From positions 268,501-332,500 of the forward strand of contig JAFMJI010000002.1 of NCBI GenBank assembly GCA_017853575.1: 64,000 bases of DNA. The letters are read 5' to 3'. A program made the position numbers and the translations under genes. The notes beneath the pieces were generated by a model. That model worked only from the letters and a program-made list of their open reading frames with translations. It was not told where the DNA came from and searched no databases. The DNA is from Chitinophagaceae bacterium (GTDB taxonomy: Bacteria > Bacteroidota > Bacteroidia > Chitinophagales > Chitinophagaceae). Below, in pieces: positions 39,153-48,030 of this stretch. Numbering within the stretch: the first letter of the stretch is position 1; each line of letters starts with the position of its first letter.

Positions 39153-40513
39153 TGTCGAGAATTCCAGTAATACTGATATTTGATGTTGGTAAAACCAACA
39201 AAAAATTACTCCTATTCAATCAACATTACGAACTTCTTCACGAAGAAAGTATTCAATTTCTTGAAACAAAGGATGAAGATGGATTCCATTGCGAAAACCT
39301 TGATTCGCTTTCTGAGTGGGTGCTTTCATCCTACCACACTTGGAAAAAAAGCAATGAATTTGAAATCAAAGCAGTGAATTTTTCTGCTTATGGAGCAAGT
39401 TTTGTGTTGATAGATCAAAGTGGTAAACCAGTTTTCCCATTATACAATTACTTAAAACCCATCTCCCAAAAAATCTTAGACCTCTTTTATCAAAAATATG
39501 GTGGCGAGCAAAAATTTGCAGTCGAAACTTCATCACCTGTGATTGGGAGTTTGAACTCAGGACTTCAACTCTACAGACTGAAGATGGAACGCATCGAAGC
39601 GTTTCAAAAAGTAACATATGCTCTTCATCTTCCTCAATACCTCAGCTATCTTATTACACAGGAAGCTTCCAGTGATATGACAAGCATCGGTTGTCATACG
39701 GCGCTGTGGGACTTTCAAAAGAACAAGTACCATGATTGGGTTTCGAAAGAAAATATTTTAGAGAAATTAGCGCCTGTTGAAACCTCTGATATATTTTCTT
39801 CAGTTGAAGGGGGAAGGGTTGTGGTTGGGAGAGGCATTCACGACAGTTCAGCTGCGTTGATCCCTTATCTAAGATCGATCCATGAACCATTTTTACTCAT
39901 ATCAACTGGAACATGGTGTATTTCGCTCAATCCATTTAATGATTCTCCGATAACAAAAGATGAACTTGAAAAAGATTGTTTGTTATATATCTCATATCAA
40001 GGCAAACCAGTAAAGGCATCACGATTATTTGCGGGTAATGAACATGAATTACAAGTAAAAAGATTGGCTGATTATTTTCAGGTTGATATTGAGAAGTTTA
40101 AATCCATTGGGTTTGATCCTGATTTGATTGAAAAATTAAACACTGTAGAAGATAATTTTGAAAAAGATTTCAATCCACATGAATTTTTATTCTCAAAACG
40201 CAGACTTGATCAATTTGAAAATGTTGAACTAGCATATCATCAACTTATGATGGATATAGTGAACATGCAGGTTGCAAGTACCAAACTTGTTCTTAAACAT
40301 TCTACCCTAAAAAATATATTTGTGGATGGTGGTTTTAGCAATAATGATTTGTATCTACAGTTGCTCGCAATAAAAATGCGCATGTATAATGTATACACTG
40401 CAAAAATTGCTCAAGCGTCAGCACTTGGCGCTGCGATTGCAATTCATGACAGCTGGAATCCAACTCCTATTAATTCCGAATTGATAAAAATCAACCAAAT
40501 TCATCCAATTTAA
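39152..40513 (+). CDS. rhaB: Rhamnulokinase-like FGGY carbohydrate kinase
   Basis: A 453-aa FGGY-family kinase. The N-terminal phosphate loop is DVGKTNKKLLLF, the central STGTWCISL corresponds to the adenosine/ATPase fold, and DGGFSNNDLYLQLLA is the second nucleotide motif. Position after the isomerase and before any other sugar gene makes L-rhamnulose the likely substrate. It closes the rhamnose operon (carboxylesterase, rhaT, aldolase fusion, rhaI, rhaB). No AraC-type or DeoR-type regulator is included. Confidence 0.88.
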   Translation: MSRIPVILIFDVGKTNKKLLLFNQHYELLHEESIQFLETKDEDGFHCENLDSLSEWVLSSYHTWKKSNEFEIKAVNFSAYGASFVLIDQSGKPVFPLYNYLKPISQKILDLFYQKYGGEQKFAVETSSPVIGSLNSGLQLYRLKMERIEAFQKVTYALHLPQYLSYLITQEASSDMTSIGCHTALWDFQKNKYHDWVSKENILEKLAPVETSDIFSSVEGGRVVVGRGIHDSSAALIPYLRSIHEPFLLISTGTWCISLNPFNDSPITKDELEKDCLLYISYQGKPVKASRLFAGNEHELQVKRLADYFQVDIEKFKSIGFDPDLIEKLNTVEDNFEKDFNPHEFLFSKRRLDQFENVELAYHQLMMDIVNMQVASTKLVLKHSTLKNIFVDGGFSNNDLYLQLLAIKMRMYNVYTAKIAQASALGAAIAIHDSWNPTPINSELIKINQIHPI

Positions 40514-40529
40514 GCTTGATGAAATGGCG

Positions 40530-40537
40530 TACTTTTG
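40530..40537 (+). promoter_or_regulatory. Candidate -7 box of the Bcr/CflA transporter gene
   Basis: TACTTTTG matches TAnnTTTG, 25 bp before the ATG at 40563. No TTG at the -33 spacing. Confidence 0.35.
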
Positions 40538-40562
40538 CCGAATTCTTTGAACAGGTAGAAGT

Positions 40563-41804
40563 ATGGAACAAAAAAAGAAATTCAAGCTCATTTTTATACT
40601 TGGACTATTAACTTCTATAGGTCCTTTTTCGGTTGACATGTATTTGCCTGCATTTAATCGTATCGCAGTTGATTTGGATACCTCCATTTCAAATGTTATG
40701 TACTCGCTATCAACATATTTTATTGGTATTTCTTTTGGTCAGTTATTATATGGTCCTTTGCTGGAGCGTTATGGAAGAAAAAAGCCAATTTATTTTGGTT
40801 TGATAATTTACTTACTCGCTAGCTTAGGTTGTATTGTAGCATTTAATGTTAATATGCTGATCTCAATGAGATTTTTTCAGGCAATTGGTGGTTGTGTAGG
40901 CATGGTTGCAGCTAGAGCGATGGTAAGAGATTTATTTCTTCCCACCGAATTTGCAAAAATATTTTCCTCATTAATGTTGATCGTTGCAGTTTCCCCAATT
41001 CTGGCTCCAACTTTCGGGGGATATGTAACAGCATACCTTGGTTGGCATTATGTTTTTGTTTTTCTTTTTATTCTAGTATCTATCATATTTGTTGCCGTAT
41101 ATTATTTACTACCACAATCACGTCCCCCAGATCGCTCAATCTCTTTGAGACCTCTTCCAATATTTAGAAGCTATCTTAGTGTATTTAAAAACGTCCAGTT
41201 CACTGCATATGCACTAACGGGCGCAATTTCATATTCAGTAGTATATACCTATATAACTGGTTCACCACATGTTTTCATGCACATGTTTCTGGCAAGTGAG
41301 AAAACATATGGTTGGATATTTGCTATCATTGCTGCAGGCTTAATCGGGTCCTCCCAGTTAAACAGTCTAGCATTGAATAAATATGAAAGTAAAAAAATAT
41401 TGAGGACTGCATTCTCTATCCAAATCGTTATTGGATTATTGTTTGTAACTCTTTCATACATGCAGTTGCTAGATATGTATGGTACTATTGCAATTATTTT
41501 CTGTTTTATTTTTTGTCAAGGGTTCATCTTTCCCAATGCTTCAGCCTATGCAATGGCACCGTTTGAAAAAAATGCAGGATCTGCCTCCGCTTTGTTGGGT
41601 TTCTTGCAAATGGTTATAGGTGCCACCTCTTCTGCTTTGATGGGCATTTTTCAAGAAGGCGCTCTTCTCTCAATGACCATTATCATGACTTCCAGTACAC
41701 TCGTTGCATTTTTGATTTTCAATATGGGGGAGAGAAAAATGGACAAAGTCGGCTCCCCAGCATTGGTTGCAGAGGAAGACCTTGAAATGATTGAAGGAAT
41801 TTAA
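40563..41804 (+). CDS. Bcr/CflA-family MFS drug-efflux transporter
   Basis: A 413-aa protein with twelve membrane helices. GPFSVDMYLPAF in the first helix (about 19-30) and the loop motif GPLLERYGRKKPIYFG (motif A) are hallmarks of the DHA1 Bcr/CflA group, which exports bicyclomycin, chloramphenicol and similar compounds by proton antiport. It has its own candidate promoter and no functional link to the sugar operons on either side. Confidence 0.93.
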   Translation: MEQKKKFKLIFILGLLTSIGPFSVDMYLPAFNRIAVDLDTSISNVMYSLSTYFIGISFGQLLYGPLLERYGRKKPIYFGLIIYLLASLGCIVAFNVNMLISMRFFQAIGGCVGMVAARAMVRDLFLPTEFAKIFSSLMLIVAVSPILAPTFGGYVTAYLGWHYVFVFLFILVSIIFVAVYYLLPQSRPPDRSISLRPLPIFRSYLSVFKNVQFTAYALTGAISYSVVYTYITGSPHVFMHMFLASEKTYGWIFAIIAAGLIGSSQLNSLALNKYESKKILRTAFSIQIVIGLLFVTLSYMQLLDMYGTIAIIFCFIFCQGFIFPNASAYAMAPFEKNAGSASALLGFLQMVIGATSSALMGIFQEGALLSMTIIMTSSTLVAFLIFNMGERKMDKVGSPALVAEEDLEMIEGI

Positions 41805-41873
41805 TGAACGCTTCCTTTTTGCTTTACTGATTGATCAAAGTTTCATAATTTACTGTTCTCTAATTGATGAATT

Positions 41874-42578
41874 TTGAAACCGATTGTACAAATCTCACTC
41901 GACCTGACCAATATTGATGAAGCACTTGAAACCGCTGCTATGGCACTTCGTGCAGGCGTCGATTGGCTGGAGGCAGGGACTCCTCTTATCTTGGCAGAAG
42001 GATTGCACGGAGTAAAAAAACTTCGAGAGGCATTTCCATCGATTCCTATTGTTGCTGATCTCAAAACAATGGATGGAGGATACCTCGAAGCAGAAATGAT
42101 GGCAAAAGCCGGTGCAACACATGTGGTAGTGATGGCGAGGGCACATCCCGAAACGATTAAGTGTGTTGTAAAGGCTGGAAAAGATTTCGGTGCCAAAGTC
42201 ATGGGGGATAATTTGGGTTGTCCTGATATGGTATTGGCTGCTAAAGAATTAGAAGATCTTGGCTGTGATTATATCGTGCATCACATCGGATATGATGAAC
42301 GAAGAGGCATTGCTGCAAGTGGAATGAGAATGCCAAGCCCCCTGGATCAACTGAAAGAAATTGTCGGTGCTGTTAGTGTACCTGTGCAGGCGGTTGGAGG
42401 ACTTTCTTTGAAACAGGCCATACAATGCCCCGCATATGGAGCACCATTGGTTGTATTGGGCGCACCGTTGACAATTGATGCAGATGCATTCAAAACTGCT
42501 GACGGAAATTTGGAGGCATCACTTCGCATGATTTGTGAAAAAATACATGCATATGGTGATATCTCGTTTAAAAATTAA
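41874..42578 (+). CDS. HPS/KGPDC-like (OMP decarboxylase superfamily) enzyme, TTG start
   Basis: A 234-aa TIM barrel of the orotidine-phosphate-decarboxylase suprafamily, closest to 3-hexulose-6-phosphate synthase and 3-keto-L-gulonate-6-phosphate decarboxylase. The signature ADLKTMD (DxKxxD, about 62-68) binds the metal and phosphate substrate. An in-frame TGA at 41868-41870 lies only one codon upstream of the TTG, so TTG at 41874 must be the start (or the ATT before it). The nearest ATG (41867) is out of frame. It opens a four-gene run with a zinc dehydrogenase, an SDR and a TIM-barrel epimerase, so it probably acts on a sugar-acid phosphate. Confidence 0.82.
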   Translation: MKPIVQISLDLTNIDEALETAAMALRAGVDWLEAGTPLILAEGLHGVKKLREAFPSIPIVADLKTMDGGYLEAEMMAKAGATHVVVMARAHPETIKCVVKAGKDFGAKVMGDNLGCPDMVLAAKELEDLGCDYIVHHIGYDERRGIAASGMRMPSPLDQLKEIVGAVSVPVQAVGGLSLKQAIQCPAYGAPLVVLGAPLTIDADAFKTADGNLEASLRMICEKIHAYGDISFKN

Positions 42579-42586
42579 TTTTTTAT

Positions 42587-43615
42587 ATGGGAAAGATGAT
42601 TGCTGTTGTAAACTATGCACCTGAAAAAGGTTCAGTAGAGTTAAGAGATTTGAATATTCCTGAAATTGATGATGAAGACGTTTTGCTCCAGGTAGAAAAT
42701 GTTGGAGTGTGTGGAAGCGATTTGCATCAATGGACAGCCGATCATAGTTGGCAGGTGAATTATCCTGTTGTATTAGGCCATGAATTTGGTGGAGTCATCG
42801 CCAAGCTTGGTAAAAATGTAAAGAATTGGAAAGAGGGGGATAGAGTTGTAAGTGAAACTGCTGCTATCATCAACCCTCAAAGTCCCATGACAATAGCTGG
42901 ATTGTATAATTTGGATCCAGATCGAAAGGGGTTCGGCTACGGTGTGAATGGAGCCATGACAAAATTTGTTCGGGTCCCATCTCGCTGTCTGCACCATGTT
43001 CCTTCTAATTTATCATTTGAGCAAGCTTGTCTGACAGAACCTTGTTGTGTTGCATACAACTCGGTTGCAGTAAACGCAAACATCAAACCTGGTGATAGGG
43101 TGATTGTTTTAGGTCCAGGAACTATTGGAATTTTATGTGCCGCCGTTGCAAAATTGTGTGGTGCCCAAGTTGCTATTGTTGGATTAGAGGCAGATAAAGC
43201 AAGATTGAATATCGCAAAACAGTATGGCTGTGAAACAATCATTGGTGATGCAACTGCATGGGCTACAGCAATTGATGGAATGGGTGCTGATGTTATCATT
43301 GATGCTGCCGGTATTAGTCAAACACTCAAGATTGCATTGCAATTGGTCAGACCCAAAGGACAAATTATAAAAGTAGGATGGGGGCCGCAACCATTGAATT
43401 TTTCCCTGGATCCACTTGTCCAAAAAAATGTCACCCTTCAAGGTAGTTTCAGTCACAACTGGCCTATATGGGAAAAAGTAATTGGATTGCTTTCAACTGG
43501 TTTGCTCGATGTAAGGCCAATCATCGGAGGCGTTTGGAATTTGGAAGATTGGCATACTGCTTTTGAAAAAATGCACAAAGGGGAAGTTGTGAAAAGTGTT
43601 CTAAAACCAATATAA
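42587..43615 (+). CDS. Zinc-dependent medium-chain alcohol/polyol dehydrogenase
   Basis: A 342-aa MDR enzyme. The catalytic zinc site shows CGSDLH (about 42-47) and GHEFGGV (about 63-69). The structural-zinc cysteine cluster usual in many members is not evident. The cofactor motif is LGPGTIGIL (about 172-180). Relatives include L-threonine, sorbitol, L-idonate and galactitol dehydrogenases. It is 8 bp after the HPS/KGPDC-like gene and 3 bp before the SDR, so it belongs to the same unit. A sugar acid or polyol substrate is likely. Confidence 0.87.
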   Translation: MGKMIAVVNYAPEKGSVELRDLNIPEIDDEDVLLQVENVGVCGSDLHQWTADHSWQVNYPVVLGHEFGGVIAKLGKNVKNWKEGDRVVSETAAIINPQSPMTIAGLYNLDPDRKGFGYGVNGAMTKFVRVPSRCLHHVPSNLSFEQACLTEPCCVAYNSVAVNANIKPGDRVIVLGPGTIGILCAAVAKLCGAQVAIVGLEADKARLNIAKQYGCETIIGDATAWATAIDGMGADVIIDAAGISQTLKIALQLVRPKGQIIKVGWGPQPLNFSLDPLVQKNVTLQGSFSHNWPIWEKVIGLLSTGLLDVRPIIGGVWNLEDWHTAFEKMHKGEVVKSVLKPI

Positions 43616-43618
43616 TCT

Positions 43619-44419
43619 ATGCGACTAAAAAATAAAGTGATCATCGTAACAGGAAGTACAACCGGTATCGGTAAGGCTATTGCAAAAAGAGCTGTTGCTG
43701 AAGGTGCAAAAGTGATGATTCATGGATTGGAATTGGATTGGGCAAATGATGTGTTGAATGAAGTGGGAAAAGAAAATGTGTCTATTTATATTGAAGACCT
43801 TGCAAACGAAGGGGCTTGTGAGAGGTTGGTTGACTACACGATAAAAACCTACGGGAAAATTGATTCAATTGTAAACAATGCTGCAAAAGTAGTTTCCTCA
43901 AATATTGCAACAACGGATATTGATTTTTTAGAAAGAGTCTTTCATGTAAATACCTTCTCTCCATTCATGTTGATAAAATATGCGCTTCCACATTTGACTG
44001 TTTCAAAAGGTGCAATATTGAATATTGGCTCAGTAAATGCATACAGCGGAGAGCCAAATCTGCTTGCATACAGCATGTCTAAAGGTGCTCTAATGACCAT
44101 GACTAGAAATTTAGGTGATACCCTTCACCGTGAAAATGGTGTGAGGGTTAATCAAATCAATCCTGGATGGGTGCTCACAGAAACTGAGAAGAAAAGAAAA
44201 CATGATCACGGACTACCAGAAGATTGGTACAAAGATCTTCCAAAGGTATATGCACCTGCAGGTAGAATATTGTGGCCAGAAGAAATAGCTGCAGCATCAA
44301 TCTATTGGCTCTCCGATGAAAGTGGTCCAATCAGTGGGCAAGTTGTGGATCTTGAGCAGCATCCATTCATCGGACGAAATCCGCCTAAAGACAACTCCAC
44401 GATTCCAACAAAAAAATAA
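43619..44419 (+). CDS. Classical SDR oxidoreductase
   Basis: A 266-aa SDR with all canonical motifs: TGSTTGIG (about 11-18), NNAA, the catalytic Ser in NIGSVNA, and YSMSK. It resembles glucose-1-dehydrogenase / 3-ketoacyl reductase types. It starts 3 bp after the zinc dehydrogenase stop and is followed after 4 bp by the epimerase gene. Two dehydrogenases of different classes in one unit suggest an oxidation-reduction epimerisation of a sugar or sugar acid (inference). Confidence 0.88.
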   Translation: MRLKNKVIIVTGSTTGIGKAIAKRAVAEGAKVMIHGLELDWANDVLNEVGKENVSIYIEDLANEGACERLVDYTIKTYGKIDSIVNNAAKVVSSNIATTDIDFLERVFHVNTFSPFMLIKYALPHLTVSKGAILNIGSVNAYSGEPNLLAYSMSKGALMTMTRNLGDTLHRENGVRVNQINPGWVLTETEKKRKHDHGLPEDWYKDLPKVYAPAGRILWPEEIAAASIYWLSDESGPISGQVVDLEQHPFIGRNPPKDNSTIPTKK

Positions 44420-44423
44420 GAAC

Positions 44424-45308
44424 ATGCCAAAACTTGCAGCATTCCCCAAAGCATTTATGCATGCATTGTGTAAAGATGGTACAATGAAATTGGAGGAATG
44501 GATCAGGTTAGCATGTGAACTTGATATCGATGGACTCGAGTGGTATGCTGGGTTTATTGAAATGCAAGACAAGTCAAATTGGCATTCATTTCGTAAAATG
44601 GTAGAAGACAATGGTAAGGAAATTCCAATGATGTGTTGTTCTCCAGATTTTACACATCCTGATAAGTCATTTCGTGAAAATGAAATTATTAAACAAAAAG
44701 GATGGATAGAAATGACCTATGCAATGGGGGGTAAATATTGCAGGGTGCTATCCGGGCAAAAAAGACCGGAGCTTTCAATTCAGGAAGGAATAAAATTAGC
44801 AGCAGATTCCATTCAATCATGTTTGCCATTTGCACAGGAGAGAGGAATTACATTGATTATTGAAAATCATTATAAAGATGATTTTTGGTTATATCCAGAG
44901 TTTGCTCAAAAAATGGACGTCTTTTGTGCGTTGGTTGAAATGATCCATCATCCCAACTTTGGAGTTAATTATGACCCCAGCAATACATACTTGGCTGGAG
45001 AAGAGCCTCTTGAATTATTAAAGAGAGTGTCAAAGCGAGTAGTAACCATGCATGCAAGCGATCGTTATTTGATTCAAGGTACCATTGAAGACTTGAGAAA
45101 GGAGGAAGGTGGTGCTGCAGGATACGCCAAGCGATTAAGTCACGGGGAAATTGGAAAAGGATTGAATGATTATGATGCAATCTTTACTGAGCTTAAAACT
45201 GTTGGCTTTGATGGTTGGATCAGTATTGAAGATGGGGTAGACGGCATGGATCAGCTTAAACGAAGTGTCTCGTTTGTTCGAAATAAAATTCAGCAATACT
45301 GGAAATAA
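44424..45308 (+). CDS. Sugar phosphate isomerase/epimerase (xylose isomerase-like TIM barrel)
   Basis: A 294-aa protein of the AP-endonuclease-2 / IolE-IolI superfamily. Metal ligands are visible in LIIENHY (Glu), GVNYDPSN (Asp), TMHASDR (His) and ISIEDGVDG (Glu). The ATG at 44424 is 4 bp after the SDR stop; the longer frame that begins inside the SDR is rejected. It is the last gene of the four-gene unit and is closed by a bidirectional terminator. Confidence 0.85.
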   Translation: MPKLAAFPKAFMHALCKDGTMKLEEWIRLACELDIDGLEWYAGFIEMQDKSNWHSFRKMVEDNGKEIPMMCCSPDFTHPDKSFRENEIIKQKGWIEMTYAMGGKYCRVLSGQKRPELSIQEGIKLAADSIQSCLPFAQERGITLIIENHYKDDFWLYPEFAQKMDVFCALVEMIHHPNFGVNYDPSNTYLAGEEPLELLKRVSKRVVTMHASDRYLIQGTIEDLRKEEGGAAGYAKRLSHGEIGKGLNDYDAIFTELKTVGFDGWISIEDGVDGMDQLKRSVSFVRNKIQQYWK

Positions 45309-45334
45309 AAAAGGCTTCAAATGAAGCCTTTTTT
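45307..45334. terminator. Bidirectional terminator between the epimerase and inositol oxygenase genes
   Basis: A 13-bp complementary stem (45307-45319 with 45322-45334, core AAGGCTTC) with an A-tract before it and a T-tract after it. It lies between convergent genes and overlaps the epimerase stop codon. Confidence 0.9.
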
Positions 45335-45339
45335 ATTTA

Positions 45340-46224
45340 TTAGAATTTCAACGTCTTTGGAAGAAATTTTTCAATCAAATCTGTATAGTAAGATTTTAAT
45401 TTAGACCAATCTGGTGGCTCAGGATTCTTTGAATACAGATCATATGGGTTGAATAGCTTCACCCATTTAAGCATTGCTCTGTCATGGTCATCACATAAAT
45501 GATCGTAGGCTCCTTCACGATGCCATGCATAAAAAGAATGGAAGCGTAACATATAAAGTCCCTCCTCTGGCAAATGATCTTTCATCATTTGATAGATGTA
45601 TTCATCGTGCCCCCAACTCATGTGAACATTTCTCAATCCGCAGTTTGGTGAGTATACACCATATTGGGTATTGAATCTAGGATTGTTATAATCTGGATTT
45701 TCCTTGAAGAATTCAGCATAAATGATTTTATCTGAGTATGCGCATCCAACCGGAAATGTATCACCTACTACTGCCCATTGAGGTTCACCGAACAAGCAAA
45801 GCACTTTTCCCATATCATGCATCAACCCTGTTAGAACCATCCAATCAGGATGTCCATCCCTTCTGATCGCTTCAGAAGTTTGTAGCAAATGTTGAAACTG
45901 ATCGAGATCTGTGTCCGGATCGGAATCATCCACCAACTGATTCAAAAATTCAAAAGCATCCCAAACAGCCATTTCTTTTTTATCAAAAGAAAGATACTGC
46001 CTCTGCTTTTCCATCACAAAGTCATATGTCTGATAGGTATGATTGAGTCTGTAAAATTCTCTAACAGTATCTCTTGCAGGCTCCTCGTAGTTTCTGTATG
46101 CCTCAGTTGTTTTTGCAGTGGCAATTTTTTCAGGATCAGGATATCTTTCCAAAAGATCATCTTCCCATTCATCTAAACTACCAAGTGGATTGATTTCTTT
46201 AGATGTAAATTCTTTGTTTGACAT
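45340..46224 (-). CDS. myo-inositol oxygenase
   Basis: A 294-aa MIOX, a mixed-valent di-iron enzyme that turns myo-inositol into D-glucuronate. All six iron ligands known from mouse MIOX have counterparts at near-identical spacing: H112 (QHLLQTSEAIR), H136 and D137 (GLMHDMGKV), H206 (WGHDEY), H229 (FHSFYAWH) and D262 (NPYDLYSK). The block FGEPQWAVVGDTFPVGC is also conserved. The family is best known in eukaryotes and occurs in scattered bacteria including Bacteroidota. It is divergent from the SLC5 symporter gene, its likely transport partner. No uronate pathway gene is directly adjacent. Confidence 0.95.
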   Translation of the reverse strand: MSNKEFTSKEINPLGSLDEWEDDLLERYPDPEKIATAKTTEAYRNYEEPARDTVREFYRLNHTYQTYDFVMEKQRQYLSFDKKEMAVWDAFEFLNQLVDDSDPDTDLDQFQHLLQTSEAIRRDGHPDWMVLTGLMHDMGKVLCLFGEPQWAVVGDTFPVGCAYSDKIIYAEFFKENPDYNNPRFNTQYGVYSPNCGLRNVHMSWGHDEYIYQMMKDHLPEEGLYMLRFHSFYAWHREGAYDHLCDDHDRAMLKWVKLFNPYDLYSKNPEPPDWSKLKSYYTDLIEKFLPKTLKF

Positions 46225-46321
46225 CGTTACAGGGTATTTATTTGTCTAAGTTAAAAACAAATTTCATTGATTTTTTCACAATGAGGTCAAAAATCCTCTT
46301 TTTATCCGGTTAGAAGCCTAA

Positions 46322-46343
46322 AATTCCTTATTTTAAAGGAATT
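46322..46343. promoter_or_regulatory. Inverted repeat upstream of the SLC5 symporter
   Basis: Perfect 8-bp arms AATTCCTT (46322-46329) and AAGGAATT (46336-46343) with a 6-nt spacer, 15 bp before the symporter ATG in the gap divergent from inositol oxygenase. It could be an operator or a 5' UTR hairpin. Confidence 0.4.
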
Positions 46344-46358
46344 AACTCAACGATTTCC

Positions 46359-48020
46359 ATGCGTTTATACCTAGCAGATTATCTTATCATTTTTGTTTAC
46401 TTTTTATTCGTTATTGCAGTAGGATTTATCATCAAAAAGAGAATCAAATCAAGCAATGACTTTCTAAGCAGCAGCAGAAGCATCCCCCTTTGGATTACCA
46501 GCCTTGCTTTCATATCAGCAAATCTTGGAGCGCAAGAAGTGCTAGGGATGGTAGCATCTGGGGCGAAGTATGGAATCATGACGGTACATTTTTATTGGGT
46601 AGGTGCCATTTTTGCAATGGTCTTCTTAGGCGTATTTATGATGCCTTTTTATTACGGAAGCAAAGCAAGAAGTGTTCCAGAATATCTCTCCATGCGATTC
46701 GATGAAAAAACCCGTGCATTGAATGCTGTCACCTTTGCGGTGATGACTGTTTTTTCATCAGGAATTTCCTTGTATGCATTGGCAAAATTGTTAGAAGTAA
46801 TTCTCCATTGGAATTTTGATCTCTGCATTTGGTTAGCAGCGGGCATCGTTATGGTCTATACTTTCTTGGGTGGATTAACAAGCGCTGTTTACAATGAGGT
46901 GTTACAGTTTTTCTTAATTGTGTTGGGATTGTCTCCTCTTGTCATTGTAGCATTGCATGATGCAGGCGGATGGAGCAATATTCAAGCGAACCTTCAACCT
47001 CAACTTACCCATGCCTGGAAATATATGGACAAAGCAGAGAACAATCCATTGGGAGTTAATTTCATGTCACTCATATTTGGATTAGGATTTGTAATGTCAT
47101 TTGGATATTGGTGTACTGATTTTCTTGTAGTACAAAGAGCCATGATTGCAAAAAATATGAGCGCTGCTCAAAGAACACCCATTATTGCTGCCATACCAAA
47201 AATGTTCATGCCTTTGATTGTGGTACTGCCAGGTGTAATTGCTATTGCTTTGATGCAACCTGCTTTACTATCAAAAGGGTATTCAATTCCATTGGATGAA
47301 AATGGAGGAATTAATTATACGATGACACTTCCTTCGATGATTGCGCATTATTATCCAACAGGATTATTGGGTGTAGGAATCACTGCACTTATCGCTTCCT
47401 TTATGAGTGGGATGGCAGGAAATGTAACAGCATTTAATTCTGTATTTACATATGATATTTATCAATCTTATTTTGTAAAAAATAAATCAGATCAACATTA
47501 CTTAACGGTTGGAAAGCTCATTACGCTCTTTGGAATTTTATTCTCAATTGCAACCGCATACCTTGCTGCTAGTTTCAATAATATTAATGACTTCCTGCAG
47601 CTGGTATTCAGTTTCGTGAATGGACCATTGTTCGCTACCTTCTTATTGGGTATGTTTTGGAAACGCACCACTGGACATGGTGCATTCTGGGGATTGGTCA
47701 TGGGTACTTTGGCAGCGGCAGCTACACATGGTTTAACCATTGCTGAAGGTAAGGGTGGATGGATCTCTCCTGTATATGAAATTAGTTCAGGAATGGGACA
47801 GGCATTTATCGTAGCAGCATTTTCCTGGATTGCAAATTTCTTTTCAACCATCTTGGTTAGTTTGGTGACAAAACCAAAGCCTGATGAAGAACTTAGAGGA
47901 TTGGTGTATTCTCTTACAGAGAAAGTTTATGCAAAGGAATCGAGGTGGTATATGAAAGCAGGGCCATTGGGGCTAATACTCTTATTAATTACAATTTTAT
48001 TGAATATCATTTTCTTTTAA
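46359..48020 (+). CDS. SLC5-family sodium:solute symporter
   Basis: A 553-aa membrane protein with thirteen to fifteen helices. ISANLGAQEVLGM in the first core helix, FGYWCTDFLVVQRAM, and SFMSGMAGNVTAFNSVFTYDIY place it in the sodium:glucose/inositol-type SSS family. It faces the inositol oxygenase gene head to head (134-bp gap), so myo-inositol is the favoured substrate, though sugars or uronates remain possible. It is followed by a 57-aa membrane peptide 10 bp downstream. Confidence 0.92.
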   Translation: MRLYLADYLIIFVYFLFVIAVGFIIKKRIKSSNDFLSSSRSIPLWITSLAFISANLGAQEVLGMVASGAKYGIMTVHFYWVGAIFAMVFLGVFMMPFYYGSKARSVPEYLSMRFDEKTRALNAVTFAVMTVFSSGISLYALAKLLEVILHWNFDLCIWLAAGIVMVYTFLGGLTSAVYNEVLQFFLIVLGLSPLVIVALHDAGGWSNIQANLQPQLTHAWKYMDKAENNPLGVNFMSLIFGLGFVMSFGYWCTDFLVVQRAMIAKNMSAAQRTPIIAAIPKMFMPLIVVLPGVIAIALMQPALLSKGYSIPLDENGGINYTMTLPSMIAHYYPTGLLGVGITALIASFMSGMAGNVTAFNSVFTYDIYQSYFVKNKSDQHYLTVGKLITLFGILFSIATAYLAASFNNINDFLQLVFSFVNGPLFATFLLGMFWKRTTGHGAFWGLVMGTLAAAATHGLTIAEGKGGWISPVYEISSGMGQAFIVAAFSWIANFFSTILVSLVTKPKPDEELRGLVYSLTEKVYAKESRWYMKAGPLGLILLLITILLNIIFF

Positions 48021-48030
48021 ATCAACCAAC

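Noticed and set aside
41867..41873. ATG at 41867 as start of the HPS/KGPDC-like gene
   Set aside because: It is out of frame with the conserved protein, and an in-frame TGA immediately precedes the TTG.
44316..44423. N-terminal extension of the sugar epimerase into the SDR gene
   Set aside because: The family N-terminus begins at the ATG at 44424, 4 bp after the SDR stop; the upstream part is only an overlapping frame.
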